In this document: piece by piece, positions 1-12,229 of the stretch | Numbering within the stretch: position 1 is the first letter of the stretch | Layout of the letters: each line of letters begins with the position of its first letter | DNA from: Bretschneidera sinensis | Lineage: Eukaryota > Streptophyta > Magnoliopsida > Brassicales > Akaniaceae | Assembly: GCA_023935145.1 (NCBI GenBank) | Contig: CM043700.1 | Coordinates: forward strand, 136,620,828 to 136,684,827 | Direction: 5' to 3' | Length of the DNA stretch: 64,000 nucleotides | Translations under genes and position numbers: made by a program | Notes under the pieces: generated by a model | What the model was told of the DNA's origin: nothing | Databases searched by the model: none | Seen by the model: the letters and a program-made list of their open reading frames with translations, nothing else

Positions 1-410
1 TTTTTAAAAATTATTTTTTCAGCTTTTGAATCTTTTTTCATAAATAATTTTTTAGAAGTGTTTAGTCTAACTATTTTCAGTTTATAAGAAACAAAAATTA
101 TTTCATAAAATATCTCAAAAGTACCTAAAAAGAGAAATTAAAGCACATTTTTCTGTTTATAATTGCACTTAGTTGTCTCGGTCATTCTATTTGACTTAGG
201 GCTACAATACAAACAAATTACCTTGTCGTTCAGCTAGTTATTATAAGACATCCTGAAGAATGCTTCATTTACATAACGGCTTGGTTTGGTTGTGTTTTTT
301 TTAATATAAATTTAATTAAATGTTTTTTTTTAGTTTGTAGAAAAGTTTAGCTAGCCCAACCAAACCAATAATAACATCTACATATCATGGTTTGTGCCAT
401 TTTGCCTCTA
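1..410. other. AT-rich intergenic DNA, no gene seen
   Basis: I see no coding signal, RNA gene or recognisable repeat in this AT-rich stretch. Confidence 0.6.
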
Positions 411-1169
411 TTAAGGACTCGTTTGATTAGTGGACATAATTAGTATGAGATAAACTAAAATCATTATAAGATAAGATTAAAGAGAATATTTTTATATATG
501 TTTGATTCATAAGATTATTGTATTTAAACTAAAGTAAAATAACATCAGATAAAAAAAGTAAGATAATGTGTAAATACTAAAATACCCCAACATTGTTCAT
601 TGTCTTCGATATTCATCAATTTTTTCACAAACCCTAATTTCAACATAAAACTCAGTTTCACAGATTTTATTCTTTTAAACTGAAAAATACATCACGAGAA
701 TAAAAAAAATCTCAACTTGGCGGTATCACAAATAAAAAAAGATTTATAACGGTTGAAGATATGGTCACACGCACCACTTTCAGACCAAAAAAGAAAATTC
801 ATAACATACATAGAAGCCACATATATGATTTTGGGTATATTTAGTTTTTCCTTCATTTGGTCCAACAAAATAGCATGGAGATGCTAGGACTAGCGATGAT
901 GGTGATACACTGGGAAGAAAATAGCAACAAGTCTATCAAAACCCAAGAGCAGTGCAAAGGATGAGAACTGAGGCAATACAGATCTAGAAAAGAGGAGGAA
1001 GAAGAAGAAGAAAAAGAAAGATATGGGAGCGACTGTAGTGGTATAAAATCAAGGAAAAAAAACAGTTCCAGAGTGGTGGGAGAAAAAAATTTGAGATTAA
1101 GATTAAGTTAATCCCAGTTCAATACTAGATGAAAAGTGAATCTATGAACTAAACATGGGATACATTGTT

Positions 1170-1752
1170 TGTTAAGACTTTGGTTCAAATACTTACAATA
1201 AAAACTTTTAATTGGTTTTGAAAAAATGATTTTCTATTTTGTAGTTGCTTGTTTTAATAGGAGTAGTAGTAATTTCCTATTAGATTGATGCTTGTACAAG
1301 TAGTATTAATAATTTACTATGATGTTGTTGTCATTTTCCTATTAGTATTAGGAAAATACTCTCTATATAAAGGGAGTTTTAGGGAAGATTTGAGACATAT
1401 TCATAATTTCAATAAATTGTAAATCAAAAGAGTTTACTACTAAAGTTAGGATGAGAGCTTTGAGTGTATTGGAGCTTCGAGTTGTCAAGTAAAGAAAGTA
1501 TTTACAACTAGGTCTAAATTGAGAATTTTGGATATATTGGGGCTTTTGGTTTGTGTGACAGTAAGAGTTTAAAAATTTTGCTCTTTTTAAAGTTATAATT
1601 GAAGTGAGGTTGTTGGTGGACATAGACAAAGAGGTTGTCGAACCACGTTAATTCTTAGTGTTATTACTCTTTATTTTATTCGTCTATTTAACTATTGTGG
1701 TTGTGTTTTTTACTTAAAATTTGAGTAGGTGAATTTTAGAAATAAATTCTCA
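1170..1752 (+). repeat. Left LTR of a degraded Copia-type element
   Basis: It starts TGTTAAGACTTTGG and ends CTCA, followed at once by a decayed primer-binding site (GTGGTATCAAAATTG, related to TGGTATCAGAGC). It is clearly homologous over its whole length to 3844-4599. A TATA-like CTCTATATAAAGGG lies near 1362. Confidence 0.75.
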
Positions 1753-2113
1753 ACAAGTGGTATCAAAATTGTGGTTCCGATGACAAAAACACTAAAAATG
1801 ATTAAAATTAATATTGAGTTGTTTGATGAGGAGAATTATTTTCTTTCTTTAGAAAAGTTTTGTCAAAGATGCATTGAAGTGATAAGTGCTATACAAGACA
1901 ATTGAAGAGTCCAAGCCATTAGAGATGATAAAAGAAGTTTGGATGGATGAGAAAATTCTCGCGATACCTCTAGAGAGAGATAAGTTGAAGAGGTTAAGTA
2001 AGTTCGAGGTTGAAGAATTGCTCGTGACCATATCAAGAGATGTGCTGAACAATGAGATGATGATTGCCTCGAAAAGTAAGTGGGTGAAATGGAAAGACCA
2101 AAAGGAAAGATTG
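1753..2113 (+). pseudogene. Gag remnant of the degraded Copia element
   Basis: Downstream of the decayed primer-binding site, the + strand encodes a Copia Gag-like start (residues such as ELFDEENYFLSLEKF), then after stops a stretch from about 1886 with the helical KLKRLSKFEVEELL type of pattern. The reading is interrupted at 2113 by a nested insertion and resumes at 3780 (KKKAKFDDEVENLSQG) up to the right LTR. Only about 425 bp of internal sequence remains, so pol is gone. Gag identity is moderate; decay is certain. Confidence 0.5.
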
Positions 2114-3774
2114 TGTTGACCAAGTGTCTATTGACCTTGAATAATTTTGATAGTGATAAAAATCTTAATTAAGCACTAATGAATATTACTTAAGTGATAC
2201 AGATTGTTAATAGTGCTTATACATCAAATGAGATCAAGAGTGTAGAAATTGGTTAATCAAAGTTGATGATCTCAAAAGTCCATAAACTCTCCAAAAGATC
2301 AATTCAAGGAGAATAATTAAAATGCAACTTTAAAGACAAAAGAGCTAAATCATAGGTTTGAATCCTAAGATACATTTTGTAAGAATTTCAATTTTTAGGA
2401 GCTAAATAAATTTGTATTGCATTTTATCGCATAACCTTAATTAATTAAAGATATAAAATCTCTAAGTAAATTTATTAAATGCAAATATTCAATTCTTAGG
2501 GCTCAATGTTTAACATGCTCTAATTGAACTTAAGAAGAATTTATGTTGACATATAAAATTATATGAGCATTTGTAAATTTGTTATTCTTCATATATCTTG
2601 CACACAAATTATGCTTAAATTTGTAATATGTTTGGTCATCATCAAAAAGGTCTCAATCAATAAATTGATTAGATTAATTTTTATGATAAAAAAACATTTT
2701 TGAAGTGTTTAACTTGTGTGTTGAATGTGCAAGAAAGTTTGATTCAATTGAGAGATTTTTTGGAACTCAAAAATCTTTAAAAAATGAAGAAATATGGAGA
2801 AAATTGATGCTGAAAACACTGTTCATCATGAAAACACTGTTCATCATGAAAACACTATACAAGTGCTAAAAAAATATTGCATAATCGACTATGAATAGTG
2901 ACAATCGATTGTGGGCTCGAAATTTCAATTTTCTGCATCAGTTATGAAGGAAAGTCGACTAAGCAAGTTACAACAACTATATTTTTTAATTTAAAATGTT
3001 ATAAACTTATTTCTAACGGCTTTATTTTGTCTCAAACGGCTAGAAAACTTCAAGATACTATAAGTAGAGCCTCAAAGGTCATTTGGAATATAAGAGAAAC
3101 ATTCTACAACAAAAGATTGAAGCAAAATCTTCATTATCTTATTCTTGAGCCAAAAACTCCATTGTTAATCTATAGCTTTGAGAGAGAAAAATATTGAGTT
3201 GTAATCTTCATTGAGATATCTCTCTCTTGTTTGTTCACTTCAAACTTCTCATTCCTACAACCTTGTTTGTAAAGAGTTGGTTATAACTCTTGTTTGTAAA
3301 AGTTTGTATAACCCTTGGAAGTGTTTGGGTATAAACACTTGAAGAGGAAATTCTTGTAACGGTGGAAACAATACCCGTAAGTTGTTTGTAACGGTTTAAG
3401 TAATATCCGAAAGTTGCTTGGTTAGTGGAAAGCTTCAAGAGGATCCTTGAAGAGAGTGGATGTAGAGTCGGAATAATTTCTGATATTGCCGAACCACTAT
3501 AAATTGTGTTAGCATCTCTCTAACTCTATCTCCTTAATTACATGCTTAGAATTATTTATTATTCAAGTAACATTGCTTAATTATCTTATAATTCAATTAT
3601 CTTTTTATATTAAGCAATACATTCTTTTATCTTTGTGCTAGTAATTTAGAAAGATTGATTTAATTTAATTCCACATATTTTTTTATATTTGAGATTGCAA
3701 AAAGATTTTTATAAAAAAAATTAATACCCAATTAACCCCTATTGGGTATTGCTATAGTATATTTTGGACCAACT
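2114..3774. mobile_element. Nested 1.66-kb insertion (probable solo LTR) with GATTG duplication
   Basis: GATTG is present at 2109-2113 and again at 3775-3779, and removing the insert plus one copy reconnects the Gag-like reading on both sides. The insert starts TGTTGACC, has an 18-bp motif repeated near 2811-2855, and resembles a long Copia LTR in its 3' half (TTGTAACGG motifs, GCCGAACCAC). It ends CCAACT rather than the canonical CA. No coding domain is visible. A solo LTR is the best reading; a small non-autonomous element is the alternative. Confidence 0.65.
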
Positions 3775-3843
3775 GATTGCACTAACCAAAGAAGAAAGCC
3801 AAATTTGATGATGAGGTGGAGAATTTGAGTCAAGGTAGAGATT

Positions 3844-4599
3844 TGTTAGGATTTTGGCTCAAATACCTACACTGACGACTTCTAATTGGTTTGAAAAAAA
3901 TGATTTCCTATTTAGTAGTTGCTTGTTATAGTAGGAGCAATAGTAGTTTCCTATTAGATTGCTTGTACAAATAGTAGTAGTAATTTACTATGATATGTTG
4001 CTATTTTCCTATTAGTATTAGGAAAACATCCTCTATATAAAAGGGGTCCTAAAGAAGGTTTGAAACACACTCATAATTTCAATACACATTGTAAATCAAA
4101 TGGGTTTACTACTAAAGGTAGGATGATAGAATGTTTGAAACACACTCATAATTCCAATACACATTGTAAATCAAATGGGTTTACTACTAAAGGTAGGATG
4201 ATAGCTTTGGGTGTATTGGGGTTTTAAGTTATCAAGTAGAGAAAACACTTATAAAGGAGGTCCTAGAGAAAGTTTGAAACACACTCATAATTTCAATACA
4301 CATTGCAAATCAAATGGGTTTACTACTAAAGGTAGGATGATAGCTTTAGGTGTATTGAGGGTTTCAATTGTCAAGTAGAGAAAACACTTACAATTAGTTG
4401 TGAAGTAGTGAGAGTTTAGCAACTTTGCTCTTCCTAAAGTTGTAATTGATATGAGATTGTTGGTGGATGTAGGTAAAGATATTGTCGAACCACATTAATT
4501 CTTGGTGTTATTACTTTTTATTTTATTTACCTATTTAATCATTGTGGTTGTATTTTTTGCCTAAAATTTAAGTAGGTGAATGTTAGAGGTAAAATTTCA
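3844..4599 (+). repeat. Right LTR of the degraded Copia element, with internal triplication
   Basis: It starts TGTTAGGATTTTGG and ends TTTCA. It is longer than the left LTR because a segment around GTTTGAAACACACTC is present three times (near 4057, 4133 and 4275). Unusually, it is followed by GTTGTATCAGAGC, a primer-binding-site-like sequence, as if this LTR were also the 5' LTR of a further copy. Confidence 0.75.
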
Positions 4600-4715
4600 A
4601 CCAGTTGTATCAGAGCTATTTATTATTTTTATGGATCTTAAAAGGATTTATTTTGTGGAAAAATCCTGTTTATATGAGATTGATTTTGTTCAATCCCATA
4701 ATCAAACAAGCCTTA

Positions 4716-5389
4716 CGATATTAAAGATTTACACAAATAAAAACCAAAATCTTTGCATGCTTTTTAACGAAGTATGTGCATACTATCTCATTAGTATTAT
4801 TGTTGTGTTGAATTTGTTTTGACCTAGTTAATTCTTATTTTAAAATTTTGATTTATTAGAAAAAAATATTCAAAGCAACAATGAGATAATCTGTGTTATT
4901 ATATTGGATAGTGATACTACATGTTATTTTAAATTTTTGAAAATAGTATTTGTTAGTTTATGATCTGTATATTTCACTGTAAAGTCATTAATAAAAAAAA
5001 TGATTTTCATGTTAGGAGATTTTTTCTTTCTTCTGAAAATGATACTTTTATTGTATTTGATTAAGTGTAAAGTATTTTAGATTGAAAATCGTTTTGTATT
5101 ATACTGTCATTTTATAGAAAAATGACTTACGAAAGTTTTTATCGTAAATTATTTTACAAGTGAATGAAAAATGACTATTTATTTGTAAAAGAACACACTT
5201 TCTCACTTTTCTAAAATTTCTCTCAAATATTACCCTACTAAATAATGTGTCAGAAGACCACTCATATGAGTTTCTCGTTTTTTATTGCATGTCATTATTT
5301 AGGGATTTCACTGAGCTCTCATTTCATCATTTTTTAAAGAAGCCCAGGTGTTTTTGATTTTGTTGTTTTCCCCTCTCCTCCACCATGGT
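4716..5389. other. AT-rich intergenic DNA, no gene seen
   Basis: Low-complexity AT-rich sequence between two retrotransposons. The short ORF overlapping its left edge runs out of an LTR and has no family resemblance. Confidence 0.6.
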
Positions 5390-5394
5390 TATCT

Positions 5395-5726
5395 CGTAAT
5401 CAATCCATTTATGGTCCATGTTCAACCTTTTGGCTGTCCATTGATTGTGGTAACAAATGTATGGAATACATACGGACGTTCTTGATGGGAGAACAAGTAT
5501 AAATACAGGTTTGGTCTCTAGACTCGAAACTACTCATTTTTTCTTTCATACACCATCAAATTGGAGAGTTCTGAGAGTTTAGAAGAATCAATACCGAGAG
5601 AATAACAGATTGTGTAAGTGAAAAGCTTCAATGGCTGGAGGTATGTTTACGTTCCTTATAATTCCGTATTTGATCTATATGCTATTTAAATTGTTTAGTA
5701 TGTTTAGATTATATTTAAGTTTTACA
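5395..5726 (+). repeat. 5' LTR of the Copia element
   Basis: Matches 11641-11991 over its full length. TATAAATA at 5498-5505 is the likely LTR promoter TATA box. It ends TTTTACA, followed by the primer-binding site. Confidence 0.93.
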
Positions 5727-5728
5727 TT

Positions 5729-5740
5729 TGGTATCAGAGC
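5729..5740 (+). other. Primer-binding site complementary to initiator Met-tRNA
   Basis: TGGTATCAGAGC lies two bases after the 5' LTR. It is the standard plant Copia primer-binding site, complementary to the 3' end of initiator methionine tRNA. Confidence 0.93.
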
Positions 5741-6001
5741 ATTGCTTGCATCTGCTTTGAAGTATTAAGCAATCTGTAAAACTTTCGTTTTATACCCGAA
5801 AAATAATTTGGTTTCAAAGTTTGTTTTTTGAGAATTTTTTAATGGAAAATAATGTTAGAAATCATTAGGAAATTTGATTTATAGTATTTCTGAGGTTTAA
5901 AATGTTGCTTCGATATCTTGGAAGCCAAGATTAAGTTGGGTTTTGAAAACGGGTCAAAAACGACTCGATTGAAGGTTGAAGACATCTGGTTTAGGATTCG
6001 G

Positions 6002-6054
6002 TAATTTTCCAGAAATTCTCTCTCTCTCTCTCTCTTTATATATATATATATATA
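6002..6054. repeat. CT/TA compound microsatellite
   Basis: A run of CT repeats passes directly into a run of TA repeats within the Copia leader. Confidence 0.9.
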
Positions 6055-6145
6055 TTTGGAAGTTCGGATTTTGGCTTAATTTTATGGATTTTCACAATTT
6101 TGCATATGATTTGTAATTATTTGCAAAAATAATGTTTATGAACCC

Positions 6146-6235
6146 CCCAGGCTAGCCTAGTGGTAAGGGCGAATTTGGGACTGTGTGGTAGGCGCATGGT
6201 CTTGGGTTCGATTCCCCTTGGGATCAAACTTGTGA
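6146..6235 (+). mobile_element. tRNA-derived SINE-like insertion in the Copia leader
   Basis: TAGCCTAGTGG (6153-6163) fits the RNA polymerase III A box, and GGTTCGATTCC (6205-6215) fits the B box exactly. The 41-base gap between them is in the range for tRNA-derived SINEs. The sequence does not fold as an intact tRNA. I could not fix the 3' end or a target duplication, so outer borders are approximate. Confidence 0.7.
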
Positions 6236-7269
6236 TTATTTTGCTCAAATTAAGATTATGCATATATACTATTTATGTTAGTTCTATATATGCAATTTGA
6301 TTAAATGCTCATATTTAGCATGATTTTTTGTTTTTCAATTTATATTTTTAGAATGAGTTTATTTTGTGCATAAAATTAAATTAAGTGCATAATATTATGT
6401 TTAATTGTGCAATTTTTGTTTTATTTATGAGAATTTTATTTACATATGATAACATATTATTAAGTTTATATATTGTTAGATTATGTAAACTTAGGTTATT
6501 CTCAGAAAACTTAATTTGTGCATAACACATTAAGGTTCATAATATATTAATATGAACAATTAAGTTAAAAATTATGAATAATTCATAAACAATTTGTAGT
6601 AGGCATAAAATAGTATGATTTGGGACAATGCTCTGTCTAAGGATTCTGGTTTTTAATGAGGCTTTGTCCCGACCAATTATCTTGCGAGCACTCTTAGTGA
6701 TTGCCTATTATATTACTGCGTAATTATTCTTAGGCATTAAGTAGAGCCTAAAATATAGTGAACCATATAATTTTAAATATTTAAAGAGTAGTCACAACAT
6801 CTTTAATTATATAAAAATTATATATGAAGTGGATTAGGATCACATAATAGACATTAATTATAATTAATTATATAAATATAATGATTTTACCCCACAAGGA
6901 TTTTATTATGTTTATATAATTAATTAGGATAATATATTAAAATTAGTTTTTCCTAATTTACCCACAGGAGTTAGGAAGAATTAATTTAATATTTTTATCA
7001 TAAAGTTTAAAGATAAAAAATATCAAATTATAATCATAATATACATTATGAATTTAGTAAAAATAATTTGATAAAATCTATCATAAAGTATAAAGAATCT
7101 TATTGAATTAAAAATTTAGCCCATAGGTAATTTTTAATGAAATTAGATTCAATTTCAGCATGTTTTTACATTGTTAAAACATGCAATTTAGAAAATTAGA
7201 CCTCAAATCTTGACATAAGCTTTTGGACTTTATGCAGTTACTCAACCCATTAGTTTTTCTTATATCCGT

Positions 7270-10200
7270 TGTGACATACCGGAACTTAGGGAAGATAACT
7301 ATAAGATATGGAAGGAGAGGATTCTCCTCCATCTAGGGTGGATGGATATAGATTATGCTATTAGAAAGGACGAACCACCTGCAATTGCCGATACCAGTAC
7401 TCCAACTGCGGTCGAGTTATATGAGCGATGGGAGCAATCCAACCGGCTCAGTGTGATGTTTATCAAGACTAAGATAACTACTGGTATACGTGGTTCTGTC
7501 GACCAACATGAGAAAGTCCGTGATTTGCTAAAAGCCATTGATGATCAATTCGTCACTTCAGAAAAGGCATTGGCAAGCACCCTGATAATGAAATTATCAT
7601 CCCTCAGACTCACCAGCGTAAAAGGTGTGCGCGAGTACATAATGCAAATGCATGACATTGCGGCTTAACTTAAGAAACTCGAGGTTGATATGTCTGAGTC
7701 CTTCCTAGTGCACTACATTTTGAACACCCTTCCAATTCAGTACGGGCCTTTCAAAATCTCGTACAACACACATAAAGACAAATGGTCTATCAATGAATTA
7801 ATGACCATGTGTGTTCAAGAAGAAAAGAGACTTGTGATGGAACTGGGTGAGAGTGCAATGTTGGCTACTACCCGTGGGAAGGACAAAGCTAAACCTATCA
7901 AATCTCAAGCCAATCACAAAGCTAATCAGAAGGGGAAAGGTAAAATACCACCTCAAGCTGATATCAAGAAAGAAGAAAAGTGTTTCTTTTGTAAAAAGAA
8001 TGGACATATGAAGAAGGAATGCATCAAATTCCAAAAATAGCTAAAAGAAAGGTAATCCAACCTCATTTGTTTGTTATGAATCTAATATGGTTAATATTAA
8101 TATCAACACCTGGTGGATTGATTCTGGATCTACAATCCATATTGCAAACTCCTTGCAGAGTATGCAAAACCTAAGGAAGCCATTGGGAAGTGAGCAAAAC
8201 ATCTTATCAGGCAACAAGACGGGCTCACATTTGGAGGCGATTGGAACTTGCATTTTAGCTTTAAGTAGTGGCTTTATTTTAAAATTAGAAAGGACCTTTT
8301 ATGTGCCAAGTTTCTCACGAAACTTGATTTCTGTTTTCGGACTTGTACCATTTGGATATTCCATTAATTTTCAAGACATATCTTTCAGTTTATTTTAAAA
8401 AACTGATTGTGTTGGGAATAATATTTTGTCTGATGGTCTTTATCGTCTTTATTTGAAAAATGATGCCACTTATAGTTTAATGCATGTACAAATGGGCATT
8501 AAAAAGTGTAATATTAACGAGGACTCCTTTATGTCATGGCACTAAAAATTAAGACATATCTCTATAGAAAGAATTAAGAGATTAGTGAATGAATGGGTAC
8601 TTAGTACTATAGATTATACTGATTTTGAGGCTTGTATGGACTACATTAAGGGAAAGCAGACCAACAAATCTAAGAAATGTGCTAATAGGAGTTCGAACAT
8701 ATTAGAAATCATTCATACTGATATATGTTGTCTAGACATGGACGCACATGGTCAGAAATATTTCGTCACTTTTATCGATGATTACTCACGATATATGCAT
8801 ATCTATTTACTTCATAAGAAAAATGAAGCATTGGATGCCTTCAAAGTCTTTAAGGCTGAAGTTGAGAACCAATGCGAAAAGCAAATACAAATTGTGAGAT
8901 CCGATAGAGGTGAAAAATATTATGGTAGATACACAGAAAGTGGATAGGTACCTGGTCTTTTTAACAAGTTTCTTCAAGAAAATGGGATTGTTGCCCATTA
9001 CACTATGCATGGTTCTCCGAACCAGAATGGTGTTACAGAAAGAAGAAACCGAACATTGATGGACATGGTGCAGAGTATGCTTAGCAACTCTAACATTTCT
9101 ACATCCTTGTGGACTAAAGCACTAAAGACGACTGCGTATATATTAAACCGAGTTCCAACCAAGGCTGTTCCTAAGACACCATTTGAATTATGGAAAGGTT
9201 GAAAACTGAGTTTGCGACATATGCGCGTTTGGGGATGTCTGTCTGAGGTGAGGATTTATAACCCACAAAAGAAGAAATTGGATCCGAGGACCATTAATGG
9301 GTATTTCGTTGGATATTCCGAAAGGTCCAAGGGTTACAGGTTTTATTGTCCAACTCATACTACTAGGATTGTGGAATCAAGAAGTGCTAAGTTTCTAGAG
9401 AATGACATGATCAGTGGGAGTGATCGGTTCAGGAACTTAGTTCCTGTACATGATCATACAGAACCTACACATGATCATACAGAATCTCAACCTTCATCAA
9501 ATGATAGATTGGCTATAGTTCATAGCACACCTCAAGTACAAGCTCGTGTTGACCAATCAATCATTGAGGTTCCATAAGTTGCTGACAATATTCTAACAGA
9601 TCAAGCAGTTCAGGAAATATCACAAGCTCCTGAACAACCAGTTGAACCACAATCTCCCTTGGGAGACATTGGTACAACATTAAAAAAATTTACTAGAGAT
9701 TGGAGATCAGCAATTCTTAGTGATTACATTGTGTATATATAATAATCTGACTATAATTTTGGAGCCTAAAATGATCCTGAAACCTTTTTCACAGGCCATG
9801 AGTTGCAAAGGGTCAACCTTGTGGCATGATGCTATGAAGGAAGAGATAAATTCCATGAAAAGCAACGGAGTCTAGGATCTTGTAGAGTTACCTAATGGGG
9901 CAAAGATCATTGGTTGCAAATGGGTCTTTAAGACCAAGAAAGATTCATTAGGCAACATTGAGAGATACAAAGCAAGACTCATTGCTAAGGGATTTACTCA
10001 AAAAGAAGGAATTGATTACACAGAGACTTTCTTTCCTGTATCTAAGAAAGATTCTCTTCGTATTATTTTGGCATTAGTTGCTCATTTTGACCTTGAACTG
10101 CAACAAATGGATGTGAAAACCACATTTCTTAATGGAGATTTGGAGGAGGAAGTTTATATGAAGTAAACCTGAAGGTTTCTCCTCTAATGATGGTGAGCAT

Positions 10201-11345
10201 TTGGTTTGCAAGCTTAAGAAATCCATATACGGTTTAAAACAAGCCTCCCGTCAATAGTATTTTAAATTTCATGAAGTAATTTCTTCATTTGGTTTTGTTG
10301 AAAACCCCATGGATTAATGTATATACCAGAAGGTCAGTGGGAGTAAAATTTGTTTTCTTGTTTTATATGTGGATAATATTTTACTTGCAACCAATGATAA
10401 GGGCTTGCTGCATGGGGTGAAACAATTTCTCTTTAAAATTTTTGATATGAAAGATATGGGTGAGGCATCTTATGTCATTGGCATTAAGATCTATGGAGAT
10501 AGACCTCGAGGTGTTTTAGGTCTGTCACAAGAAACCTATATCAATAAAGTTTTAGAGAGATTTCGGATGATAGATTTTTCACTAAGTGTAGCTCCCATTG
10601 TGAAGGGTGATATGTTCAATTTGAACCAATGCCCGAAGAATGATTTTGAGAGGGAATCCATAAAGAACATTCCATATGCTTCTGCAGTCGGAAGCCTTAT
10701 GTATGCTCAGGTCTGCACTAGACCTGATATTGCATTTGCTATAGGGATACTAGGGCGATATCAGAGTAACCCAGGTACAGACCACTAGAGAGCTGCAAAG
10801 AAAGTAATGAGGTATCTTCAAGGAACTAAAGACTACAAGCTTATATATAGACAGATGGACAATCTGGATGTGATTGGCTACTCTGATTCAGACTTTGCTA
10901 GCTGTGTTAATTGATGTTAATCAACATCAGAATACATTTTTCTGATGGCCGGTAGAGCTGTTTCTTGGAGAAGTGTCAAGCAGACATTGACTGCTATTTC
11001 TACTATAAAAGCCGAGTTCGTTTCTTGTTTTGAGGCTACTTCACATGATGTATGGCTTAGGAGTTTCATTTATGGGCTTAGAGTCATGATTCTATATGTA
11101 AGCCATTGAGAATTTTCTGCGACAATTCAGCTGCTGTCTTTATGGCTAAGAACAATAAAAGTGAAAGTCGAAGTAAATACATCGACATTAAGTATTTAGC
11201 CATAAGAGAACATGTAAAAGAAAAGAAAGTGGTCATTGAACACAGTAGCACTGAATTGATGATCACTGATCCTTTGACTAAGAGCATGCCACCTCTGAAA
11301 TTCAAGGATCCTTTAGAGAAAATGGGACTTGGTTCCACTTTGTAA
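7270..11345 (+). pseudogene. Decayed Copia gag-pol polyprotein
   Basis: Fragments in order: Gag (UBN2-type) from 7270 to about 8040, ending in a zinc knuckle CFFCKKNGHMKKEC; aspartic protease with WWIDSGSTIHIA near 8105; integrase core from about 8690 with the three acidic residues still present in HTD, RSD and TERRN contexts; integrase C-terminal part to about 9577; reverse transcriptase about 9820-10790; RNase H to 11345. In-frame stops occur, among others, at 7666, 8038, 8945, 9200, 9575, near 10163 and at 10786. The reverse transcriptase active-site motif reads YVDN instead of YVDD near 10366, a loss of one metal-binding aspartate. The protein cannot be made intact. Confidence 0.92.
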
Positions 11346-11640
11346 GTGTATACATACAGTTTATTAATAAAACTCTTATATATTTGATGTTTTCTCATAT
11401 TCATGTGCTCCTTAATTTCTTTGAGAAAATTCATCTGTATAGTACCAAGAATAAACATAGGGTTTATTCATTAAGAAATGTTGCTACATGAAGAATAATA
11501 CTTGAGGAACTAAATGCATCGTAATACATGGAAAGTAATACTCACTCTTAGAGGACTTATCGCTATGATTCATGTATTTACTTCTTAAAATATAATCAAT
11601 GGGATTAAGTTAGGTTAAACATATGGACCAAGTGGGAGAA

Positions 11641-11991
11641 TGTAACCAATCCATTTATGGTCCATGTTCAACCTTTTGACTGCCTATGAACCTTTTGGCT
11701 ACCCATTGATTGTGGTAACAAATGTATGGAATACATACGAATGTTCTTGATGGGAGAACAAGTATAAATACAGGTTTGGTTCTTAGACTCGGAACTACTA
11801 ATTTTTTCTTTCATACACCATTAAATTGGAGAGTTCTAAAAGTCTAAAAGAACCAATACCGAGAGAATAACAGATTATGTAAGTGTAAAACTTCAATGGC
11901 CGGAGGTATATTTACGATCCTTATAATTCTGCATTTGATCTATATGTTATTTAAATTGTTTAGCATGTTTAGATTATATTTAAGTTTTACA
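11641..11991 (+). repeat. 3' LTR of the Copia element
   Basis: It begins with canonical TGTAACC after the purine tract and ends ACA before TATCT. It differs from the 5' LTR by a 19-bp tandem duplication near 11672 and by scattered substitutions. Confidence 0.93.
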
Positions 11992-12229
11992 TATCTTGCA
12001 TTCTAGATAGAAATATTATAGGAGTTTCTTTTTCAATAACTATTTGTACTTCTGTTTAATTTATGAATTTCTTCATTTCCACAAAAAATAATTTGTATCT
12101 CTTTAATTATTTTCTTCATCTATTTTCAAATTCCAACCAAATAAAAATATTTAATTAAAAATTTATACGCATAAAACTCACTTTATTTGAAATTTGTCTT
12201 ACGAGCACATAATTGGCAGATTCCAAAGT

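Larger units (their letters stand above)
411..4715. mobile_element. Harbinger-like TIR element split by nested LTR elements
   Basis: The left end (411-433) reads TTA then AGGACTCGTTTGATTAG. The right end (4691-4715), on the reverse strand, reads TAAGGCTTGTTTGATTATGG. These form an imperfect terminal inverted repeat with TTA at both outer edges, the 3-bp target typical of PIF/Harbinger and Tourist-like MITEs. The outer element contributes about 411-1169 and 4615-4715; everything between is later LTR-retrotransposon insertion. There is no transposase. Family assignment rests on the terminus style and TTA flank only; chance similarity of short AT-rich ends is possible. Confidence 0.45.
5395..11991 (+). 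mobile_element. Full-length decayed Copia LTR retrotransposon
   Basis: The element spans 6,597 bp. It is bounded by a perfect 5-bp duplication TATCT (5390-5394 and 11992-11996). LTRs are 332 bp (left) and 351 bp (right); the right one has a 19-bp duplication around AACCTTTTG. The left LTR start has mutated from TG to CG. A canonical primer-binding site lies at 5729-5740 and a purine-rich tract (AAGTGGGAGAA) ends at 11640. Domain order gag, protease, integrase, reverse transcriptase, RNase H identifies Ty1/Copia. By eye the LTRs differ at about two dozen positions, mostly transitions, so the insertion is not recent. Stops and frameshifts make it non-autonomous. Confidence 0.95.

Noticed and set aside
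6146..6235. tRNA gene
   Set aside because: A and B boxes are present, but the spacing and flanks do not form acceptor and anticodon stems; a SINE fits better.
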